Of a DNA stretch of 8,929 bases, positions 1 through 8,929 are shown in pieces (the stretch's first letter is position 1; each line of letters begins with the position of its first letter). The translations under genes were made by a program, and so were the position numbers. The notes under the pieces were generated by a model that made no database searches, was not told the DNA's origin, and saw only the letters and a list, made by a program, of their open reading frames with translations. This stretch comes from Deltaproteobacteria bacterium (GTDB lineage Bacteria; Myxococcota; Kuafuiibacteriia; Kuafuiibacteriales; Kuafuiibacteriaceae): positions 1 through 8,929 of the forward strand of contig JADJPE010000004.1 of NCBI GenBank assembly GCA_016713425.1, written 5' to 3'.

Positions 1-37
1 CCTACAAACACGCAGACAAGGACGAGTTGGAGTCGCA

Positions 38-421
38 TCACTTGCCCGCCGGCTTTGGCGGCCGAACCATTTTGCGGGTTGGGTCGCACTTCACGCATTG
101 CGACTCAGGCAGCCCGTGCTCGGCACACCAATCGTTGGTGGCTTTGAACGCCGCGACGAGCGCCGAGTTGCAGCGAGTGCACTTGGACTCAGGGACCTCA
201 TGCTCGCCGCACCAGTCTTCGTAGGAACCAGCAACGGCGTTCGCGCCGCCGTGCTGCGCGTCCTTGCTGTGGTCATGGCCGTCGCCGGGGCCGTGGCCGT
301 GTTCGTCCTTGCTGTGGTCGTGGCCATCACCAGGGCCGTGACCGTGTTCTTCCTTCGAGCATCCGAACGCGAAGAGAACTGCGGCGATGATGAACAGGGC
401 ACGGGGAAGATTCGAGAACAT
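38..421 (-). CDS. Small metal-binding lipoprotein with His repeats and two WCxEHxxPESxCxxC modules
   Basis: Intact 127-residue frame. The start is the ATG at 421-419, chosen because AGGAGGT (431-425) lies just upstream and because a lipoprotein signal begins there: N-terminal Arg, a hydrophobic stretch (residues 8-19) and lipobox A-F-G-C with Cys21. Ser22 at +2 suggests outer-membrane sorting. Residues 22-57 hold nine His in two identical 15-residue units (25-39 and 40-54). Residues 70-84 and 98-112 are two copies of W-C-x-E-H-x-x-P-E-S-x-C-x-x-C, each with three Cys and one His. The tail is basic and Pro-rich. The likely role is periplasmic binding or buffering of metal for the adjacent Zn/Cd-type exporters; this is inferred from ligand content and operon position, not from a recognised named family. 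From memory, similar Cys/His modules occur at the N-terminus of some RND adaptors; the adaptor here lacks them. Its start follows the ATPase stop by 8 nt. Confidence 0.85.
   Translation of the reverse strand: MFSNLPRALFIIAAVLFAFGCSKEEHGHGPGDGHDHSKDEHGHGPGDGHDHSKDAQHGGANAVAGSYEDWCGEHEVPESKCTRCNSALVAAFKATNDWCAEHGLPESQCVKCDPTRKMVRPPKPAGK
260..349 (-). repeat. Two tandem 45-bp units encoding identical His-rich 15-mers
   Basis: Units at 305-349 and 260-304 encode the same 15 residues (E-H-G-H-G-P-G-D-G-H-D-H-S-K-D). The DNA matches at 40 of 45 positions. All five differences are G/A on the plus strand (C/T in the coding strand) and fall at third codon positions, so all are silent. A partial third copy (S-K-E, 350-358) precedes the array and the match stops after S-K-D at its end. 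Confidence 0.9.
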
Positions 422-424
422 GGG

Positions 425-431
425 ACCTCCT
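425..431 (-). promoter_or_regulatory. Strong Shine-Dalgarno AGGAGGT overlapping the ATPase stop codon
   Basis: The coding strand reads TAG (432-430, ATPase stop) running directly into AGGAGGT, then CCC and ATG. This site decides the lipoprotein start at 421 over upstream in-frame codons, and suggests that termination on the ATPase feeds initiation of the lipoprotein. Spacing to the ATG is short (3-4 nt). Confidence 0.75.
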
Positions 432-2635
432 AGGTCGTTGGGGTTGGAAACGAAATGGGACTTGCGGTTGGGCTCGCTGGGCGAATCGTTGACGGTGCGC
501 CGTCGGCTAGAAGCCTTAGCGCGTTGAAAACGACGGCGAGAGACACGCCCATATCTGCAGCGATCGCGGCCCAGAGCGTCGCATTGCCGGTAAGAGCAAG
601 CACCACGAAGGCGCCCTTCACCGTGAGCGAGGCGGCGATGTTCTGACGGATGATCCGTAGCGTCCGACGCGCGTGCTCGAGCAACCATGGAAGGCGCGAG
701 AATTCATCGGACAGGAGAGCGATGTCGGCCGTTTCAAGCGCGGAGGCGCTGCCAGCGGCGCCCATCGCGACACAACGCTCGCCCGGGCCAATGCCGGAGC
801 GTCGTTCACACCGTCTCCGACCATGACCACCGAACCGTGCTCGGCGACGAGGGCCTCTATTCTCACCTTCAGGTAGGAGTAGTTCGGCGCGTACTTCGTC
901 GACGCGCAGCTCGCCTTTCTGATCACGTCCGCCGTGGGCCGGTTGTCCCCGTCAGCATCAAAGCCGGGCAATGCCGAGCGCTCGGAGCTCGTTCAGTGCC
1001 GCGGGTACGTCTATCCGCAAACGGTCGCGCAGCAGGATGAAGCCGCAGGTGTGCCCTTCCTCGCCGACGAGAACGACGCTTCCGCCACCGGCGGAGCGCT
1101 CCGCGACCAACCGGTCGCGCTCCGGCTCCACACCGGCCTTTTCCGACGCGAAGCGCAGAGAACCCACCCAAACCGGACGCCCTAGTTTTCGCGCTCGGCC
1201 GCCCTTTCGCTCACGGCCACGTAGCTCTCCACCGGGGGCGACTCGACGCCGTTCTGCTCCGCATATGCGACGATCGCTTGCGCAAGCGGATGCTCGGACC
1301 GACGTTCGATGGCCAGCGCGATCTCGAGCAACTGAGGCTCGTCGTGCCCAGCCAAGGCGTGAACTTCTTCGACCTCGGGCCGACCCACCGTCAAGGTCCC
1401 TGTCTTGTCGAACGCCGCAGCTCGAACGGAAGCGAGTCGTTCGAGGAACTCTCCTCCTTTCACCAGTACGCCGCGGCGCGCCGCTGCGACGAGGGCGGCG
1501 ACCATGCTCACGGGCGTGAGATCACGAGGCAAGGACACGCGATCACAAGCAATGAAAGTGCTTCGTACAGCCACCTCTGAAAGTCACCGACGATCAAGGG
1601 CGGAACGATGGCGACGAGCACTGCCAGCGCGAGCACTACTGGCGTATAGATCGCGGCGAATCGCTCGACCCATTGTTCGGACGGCGACCGCTTCGCTTGG
1701 GCTTCGCTGACAAGTTTCGAGACGCGCGCGAGTGTGCTCTCGCCCGCAGGGCGCCGCACTTCGACTTCGAGAACACCGTCGTGATTGATCGTGCCGGCAA
1801 GCACTTCGTCTCCGGGACTCTTTGGAACCGGGACAGACTCGCCCGTGATCGGGGCTTGGTTCACGCTCGATTCGCCTGCGATGACGACACCATCCAGGGG
1901 AATCTGCTCTCCCGTCTTGACGACGACTCGATCACCTGGCGCGACGGTCTCGACGCCGACCAGTTCCTCTCGGCCTTTCTCCCGGATCACCCGCGCACGC
2001 TGCGGAGTCAGCGCGGTCAGAGCACCAATCGCATCCCGCGCTCGTCCGACGGTCCACGCTTCGAGAGCCAGTGAGGCGGAGAAGAGAACCGTGACCGTCG
2101 CGGCTTCGAGCCATTCACCGATCGCAAGCGCCCCCACGACGGCAACAGTCATGAGCACGTACATGTCGGACCGCAGGCCGCGGATTCCAGCCATGGCGCG
2201 CGGGGCGACAAACCAGCCCGCGACCACGATTGCCGCGACATACAACCCCCGGGTCAGCAGGGGCGGGACGGCATCGTCTTGTTGGAATAACGCAGCCGCC
2301 CAACCGACGCGGCTCGCGTGATACGCAAGTCCCGCGATCAGAAGCGCCGTGCCCACGCCCGAGAGCAGGGCACGGCGCCGTTCCGAGCGGCGATCTATCT
2401 CTGGACTCGCTCGATCTGCCTCGCCTCGGATCGAGGCACCCATACCGGTTTTCTCGATGACTTCGACGATCTTCGCGGGGCTCGTCTCGGACTCCCGAAA
2501 TGCGACGGTGAGCGTGCGCTCGACGACGTTGGGGATCACTTCGTCTACACCCTCGACGTCATCGAGAGTGCGGCGCAAGAGGATCCCCTCATCGGCGCAG
2601 TCCATTCCTTTGATGTCGAAGACAACGCGAGCCAC
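430..2635 (-). CDS. zntA: P1B-2 type Zn2+/Cd2+/Pb2+-translocating ATPase (frame broken by indels)
   Basis: ATP-driven exporter of soft divalent cations from cytoplasm to periplasm. The GTG start (2635) has AGGAG 7 nt upstream. In order: HMA domain (residues 1-70) with G-M-D-C-A-D-E, lacking the second Cys of CxxC; membrane segments near 89-106, 130-150, 157-173 and 178-196; actuator TGES at 264-267; CPC at 367-369; DKTGTLT at nt 1389-1409; SEHPLAQA (nucleotide-binding domain); MLTGDN near 945-960; GDGVNDAP near 793-821; last helices with N-x6-K-type and D-M-G-V-S-L motifs. CPC plus Lys plus D-x-G is the P1B-2 pattern. Total length, about 735 codons, suits the family. Breaks: near 1520-1530 (the Ala expected after CPC is also absent), 1184, 961, 948, a compensating pair near 903 and 869, and 773. 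Motifs resume after each break, so sequencing error is likelier than decay. Zn versus Cd/Pb cannot be resolved. Confidence 0.88.
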
Positions 2636-2639
2636 GCGG

Positions 2640-5919
<3,280 letters not shown>

Positions 5920-5931
5920 GTCGGATCTCCG
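5920..5931 (-). promoter_or_regulatory. Shine-Dalgarno CGGAG for the RND pump GTG start
   Basis: CGGAG (5931-5927) sits 7 nt upstream of the GTG at 5919-5917, in the 14-nt gap after the adaptor stop codon TGA (5936-5934). There is no ATG near the expected N-terminus, and the family's typical M-L-E-R-I-type start aligns with this GTG. Confidence 0.65.
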
Positions 5932-5933
5932 CT

Positions 5934-7231
5934 TCAGTGTTCGTGCGCGGCCGAGCCCTTGCCGAGCTCTGCCTTCAGAAGAAACGTCCCCGACACGACG
6001 ACGTTTTCACCGACCGTGAGGCCGGAAAACACTGGCCGGAACCCACCGATGCTCTCGCCGACTGCGACGACGCGTTTGGTAAATGCGCCGGGCTCGCATC
6101 GGACCGGTATGAAGACGGTGGTCGCGCCATCAAGGACCATCACGGCGCTGTCTGGAACGACGACTTGCTCGCTCGCCACGCTCTCGTGATCAGGCGTTAG
6201 CTCGATTTCAGCCTGTGCGAAAATCCCCGGGCGTAGCTCGGGATGCCGATCTTCGGCTTCGATGCGCACATCGACCGTGCGCGTGCGCGCATCCAGCGAC
6301 GGCGAAATGTAGGCGACCTTTCCCTCGCACCAGTGCTGAGCGTCAGCGCCGACCAGTACTCTGGCTTTCGATCCGACCAATACACGCCGGAGACTTGATT
6401 CAGGGACTTTTCCGAGGACCCAGAGTCTCGACATGTCCGCGATCGCGAGCAGGCGCTCGCGATCGGGTCCTACCAGTTCCCCCAATGTCGCCTCGCGTTC
6501 GACGATCTGCCCTGAGATCGGGGCCGTGACGGGAAATCGCGGATCCAGCGCCCCGCTCTCTTCAAGCCGGGCAATTGCATCCCCGTTCATTCCGAAGAGC
6601 GTGAGGCGATTCCGTGCGGCTTCCCTTGCCGTTTCCGCGTTGTGAAGTTCGGCCTCCGCCGTTCGGTAATCCGTTTCGCGCTTTTGCACCTCGGTGAGCG
6701 TGATTCCCTGAGAGACTTTTCGAGCAGCCCTCTTGCCCGCTCGAACGCATCCTTGAGAGATCGACGATCGGCCCAGCGGTCTTCGCGAACGCACGCTTCT
6801 GTAGGTATTCGCCTGCGCTTCGCCGAGTTCGGGGCTTTCGATCACGAGCAACCGGTCGCCCTGCTTCACTTCGTGGCCGACTTCACCAGGATTTCGGCCA
6901 CTCGTCCGCGGACCGGGCTGCCCACGTGCGCGATCGCCTCGCGATTGAATGCGATCTGCGCCGGGACTCGAACCGTCGGGACCAGGGCGCGCTGCCCGAC
7001 GGCCTCCGCACGAATTCCATACTGCACAAGCTGGGTGGGCTCGAGCGTAATCTCGTCCGAGTGAGCTTCGTGCCCCTCCTCACCATGGCCGTCTTCTTCA
7101 TCCCCGTGCTCGCCGTGGTCGTGCGCGTGTCCCTTTTCCGACCCGCCCTTTTCGCCGCAACCCACCAAGGGGAGCAGCACGGCGACGACCGACCAAGCGC
7201 ACACGAGTGCGCACTGATTCTGCAACTTCAT
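5934..7231 (-). CDS. czcB: CzcB-type periplasmic adaptor (membrane fusion) lipoprotein with His-rich N-terminus (frame broken by indels)
   Basis: Adaptor linking the RND pump to the outer-membrane factor across the periplasm. The ATG at 7231 overlaps the preceding stop (ATGA) and has CGGAG 7 nt upstream. The signal ends in lipobox L-V-G-C (Cys25), so it is probably anchored by lipid. Residues 34-60 (nt 7052-7132) are rich in His, Glu, Asp and Gly with seven His, a likely metal-binding tail. The body follows the family: G-S-P-V-R-G-R-V lipoyl half, E-S-P-E-L-G-E-A-Q start of the alpha hairpin, L-T-E-V-Q-K-R-E-T-D-Y-R hairpin return, V-T-A-P-I-S-G-Q-I second lipoyl half, L-W-V-L-G-K-V beta-barrel, D-A-R-T-R-T-V-D-V-R and R-P-G-I-F-A-Q-A membrane-proximal part. 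Breaks near 6880, 6811, 6754 and 6713. The last three cancel out, and shifted reading recovers expected hairpin residues (E-Y-L-Q-K-R-A-F-A-K and K-D-A-F-E-R-A-R-G-L). Length is about 432 codons. Confidence 0.92.
7052..7132 (-). other. His/acid-rich putative metal-binding segment of the adaptor
   Basis: Residues 34-60 of the adaptor contain G-H-A-H-D-H-G-E-H-G followed by D-E-E-D-G-H-G-E-E-G-H-E-A-H: seven His and about nine acidic residues. It lies directly after the lipid anchor, a usual place for metal capture segments in CzcB-like adaptors. It is not a copy of the repeat in the small lipoprotein, although both share G-H-x-H-type elements. Confidence 0.75.
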
Positions 7232-8632
7232 GGTTCTTCTCCGGATTCGGAGTCGACTAATTCGGTTTCGACATGCAGGGCCGCCGCCGGCCCTCCCACC
7301 GCTCGCTCAAGCGCTGCGCGTGCGATTGCGACGCGCTCTTCCATCCCGACGAGCTTCACTTGGGACAGCCGCAACTCTTGTTCGGCAATGATCAGCGACG
7401 TGATGTCCGCTTGTCCGCCGAGGTAGATCGCTTCGATCTCCTCACGCCGCTGCTGCAACAGCGGCAAGACAACATCGCGTAAGCGCTCGACACTTGTTTG
7501 AAGCGCGGCATAACTGACGAGCGCTCGGCGAACTTCGGAGACGGCGGTGCGCTTTGTCTCCAGCAGTCTGTGCCGCGCTTCGATGAGGCTCGCTTCAGCA
7601 CGCGCGCGTCGCGCCTTCCCGAAGTCGAACAGCGGGATCGGAATGCTGACCGCCGGTCCGACTGACCAATCCTCCGCCTTCTCAGCGGAGATCCCCGCAC
7701 CTACGCCTTCGAGGATCGTGAGCCCCGCGAGCTGGGCCTCTTCCTTGAGGGCTTGCAACTCCCAGCGGATCGCCTCGATGTCCGGCCGACTCGAGAGCGC
7801 GGCCTCAATCCAACGCGACTCGCGATCGAGGGGAACGGGCGCTGGAGCTTCGCGCGGTTCGACGTTCCATTCCCCCTGCTCCGCCGGAACGCCCATCAGC
7901 TGTGCCAGCTCCAGTCGAGCATCTGCGCGATTCCGAGCGAGTTCCAAGAGATCGAGATCGAGTTCGGCTTCCTGCGTCCGAAGCGAGGTGACGTCGAGGC
8001 GAATGCCTTCGCCTGAATCGAGGCGTTCCTGAGCCACCGTCCGAAGCCTCGCTAAGAGGCCCTTTCGACCGTTCAGCGACGGGATCAATTGCTCGAAAGC
8101 CTGCACCGTCGCGTACCGACTGCGCACGAGCACCACGACGTCGAGCGCACGTTCGACGGCGTCGGCGACTGCACCCCGAAGGCGGTTGTCCGCGGCACGG
8201 CTACGACCTGGCCGCGTGAGCAGCGAGAGCAGCTCGGCAGAGATGCCCACGTCGATTTCGTCCGGAGCCCCCGATACCGTGGGGAAGCGGTAGGCGATGT
8301 CGAGGATTGGGTTGGGGAGAAGCCGCGCTTGCTCTGCGTCAGCCAGAGCAACTCGGACTCCGGCGAGCAGAACCTGGAGTCGAGCGTCGCCGAGGATCGC
8401 GCGACGTATCGCCTCTTCCCTGAGTCAACGTTGCCGGCGCGGCCGGCGACGGATCGATCGGCTCATCGTCCGGCGTGAAGAGGATTGGCGGCGACGACCT
8501 CGTCGCCTCGGCGATGAGGTTCTCTGCATCAGGCACCGGTGTTGGCGTGACGCACCCGACGGCACCGATGGCAGTGACTGCGAGTGCAACACGTCGAATG
8601 CACACGATTCGGCTCGTTACGCGTGGCTTCAC
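7228..8632 (-). CDS. czcC: CzcC/CusC-type TolC-family outer-membrane factor lipoprotein (one frame break)
   Basis: Outer-membrane exit duct of the tripartite efflux system. The proposed start is GTG at 8632, with GAGAGGG about 5 nt upstream. The signal is Arg-rich then hydrophobic, ending in lipobox A-V-G-C (Cys27), as in CusC-type lipidated factors. After a Pro-rich linker the frame breaks at about 8425-8435, and the continuation starts L-R-E-E-A-I-R-R-A-I, upstream of A-R-L-L-P-N-P-I-L-D. That Q-A-x-L-L-P-N-P element and the later G-P-A-V-S-I-P-I-P-L-F-D-F-G-K-A-R-R-A-R (about nt 7610-7665) are hallmarks of the family's two internal repeats, followed by helical segments typical of the tunnel. 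The GTG at 8250 is not the true start, because conserved family sequence continues upstream of it to about 8424. The total, about 468 codons, fits. It begins the operon and overlaps the adaptor by 4 nt. Confidence 0.9.
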
Positions 8633-8669
8633 TTGACCCTCTCAAGCCAGACCAGGACTGAACGCGCGC

Positions 8670-8695
8670 GGCGATCGCGAGGAAGACGCGATGCC
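8670..8695 (-). promoter_or_regulatory. Possible leader hairpin upstream of the first gene
   Basis: GGC-(g)-ATCGCG at 8670-8679 pairs with CGCGATGCC at 8687-8695 around a 7-nt loop, giving nine pairs with one bulged base. It would lie in the mRNA leader about 40 nt before the GTG. No U-run follows, so it is not an intrinsic terminator. In a GC-rich region such stems arise by chance, so a role is only possible. Confidence 0.25.
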
Positions 8696-8851
8696 GAGCG
8701 CCCGCGTACGCACGCAGACGCGTGCCGCGGGGTGCGGGTCTACTGCTGGGAGTCGGCTACACGAGGAGGGACGACGGTTCGCAGATGGCAGATCTGCGGT
8801 ACTGGCGTGCGCTCGCGTGCGAAGAGGGCTTTGCCTGCACGGCAGGAGCGA

Positions 8852-8867
8852 GTCGGAACGTTCCGAC
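8852..8867. promoter_or_regulatory. Perfect 16-bp palindrome, possible operator
   Basis: GTCGGAAC followed by GTTCCGAC is its own reverse complement. It lies about 220 bp upstream of the first start codon. Dyads of this size are typical of dimeric repressor or activator sites, but I cannot assign a regulator, and it would mean less if the flank is coding. Confidence 0.3.
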
Positions 8868-8929
8868 CGGCGCGTTGAACGCGAGGGTGATGTGTTTCAG
8901 CGAATCATTGTTCGGCGCTTGTGCCTGGG

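Larger units (their letters stand above)
8633..8929. other. Unassigned upstream flank / presumed leader of the operon
   Basis: No recognisable gene. A plus-strand frame without ATG is open from 8662 to the window end and a minus-strand frame is open from the window end to a TAG at 8757-8759. Neither gives a protein I recognise, and G/C bias at third positions is similar in both. I see no convincing -35/-10 pair. The operon promoter should lie here or further right unless an upstream co-directional gene is cut off. Confidence 0.4.

Noticed and set aside
1..37. Search for a terminator after the last gene
   Set aside because: The 37 bases after the lipoprotein stop contain no stem followed by a T-run; any terminator lies outside the window.
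38..688. A longer 216-residue version of the small lipoprotein
   Set aside because: The extra 89 residues overlap the ATPase C-terminus in another frame and would bury the lipoprotein signal. The ATG at 421 has a strong ribosome binding site.
7228..8250. Outer-membrane factor starting at the GTG at 8250
   Set aside because: Conserved family sequence continues in the same frame upstream to about 8424, and the lipoprotein signal is found beyond a frame break, so 8250 is internal.
8662..8929. Open plus-strand frame that might be the start of a divergent gene
   Set aside because: No ATG (only a GTG at 8722), no clear ribosome binding site and no recognisable family; the opposite strand is comparably open from the window end to 8757.

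Overview
The window is a single co-directional heavy-metal efflux operon on the minus strand, read from right (about 8632) to left (38). High G+C, clear Shine-Dalgarno sites with several GTG starts, and an RND/adaptor/outer-membrane-factor set indicate a Gram-negative, high-GC bacterium. A proteobacterium, myxobacterium-like or planctomycete-like lineage would fit, but nothing in the window fixes the phylum.

Layout in transcription order. (1) 8929-8633: unassigned leader or flank, with a perfect 16-bp palindrome and a short hairpin. (2) 8632-7228: TolC/CzcC-type outer-membrane factor lipoprotein. (3) 7231-5934: CzcB-type periplasmic adaptor with a lipoprotein signal and a His/Glu/Asp-rich N-terminus; its ATG overlaps the previous stop codon (ATGA). 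(4) 5919-2640: CzcA-type HME-RND pump with the DFGxxxDGAxxxVEN signature of divalent-cation pumps. (5) 2635-430: P1B-2 type Zn/Cd/Pb-translocating ATPase. (6) 421-38: small lipoprotein with two identical 15-residue His repeats followed by two WC-x-EH-x-x-PES-x-C-x-x-C modules. Gaps between genes are -4, 14, 4 and 8 nt, so the five genes are probably one translationally coupled transcript.

The parts fit one export relay. The ATPase would move Zn2+/Cd2+-like ions from cytoplasm to periplasm. The lipid-anchored metal-binding protein and the His-rich adaptor tail could capture them there. The RND pump, adaptor and outer-membrane factor would then expel them from the cell. No regulator gene lies in the window.

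Main caution: the four large genes are broken by about twenty small indels, mostly apparent one-base losses, while conserved motifs continue intact in the next frame. This looks more like uncorrected long-read error than gene decay, so I annotate each as one gene and list the breaks. Only the small lipoprotein gene is uninterrupted. The most novel-looking item is that lipoprotein, whose Cys/His modules are separate from the adaptor and whose repeat units differ only at synonymous positions.
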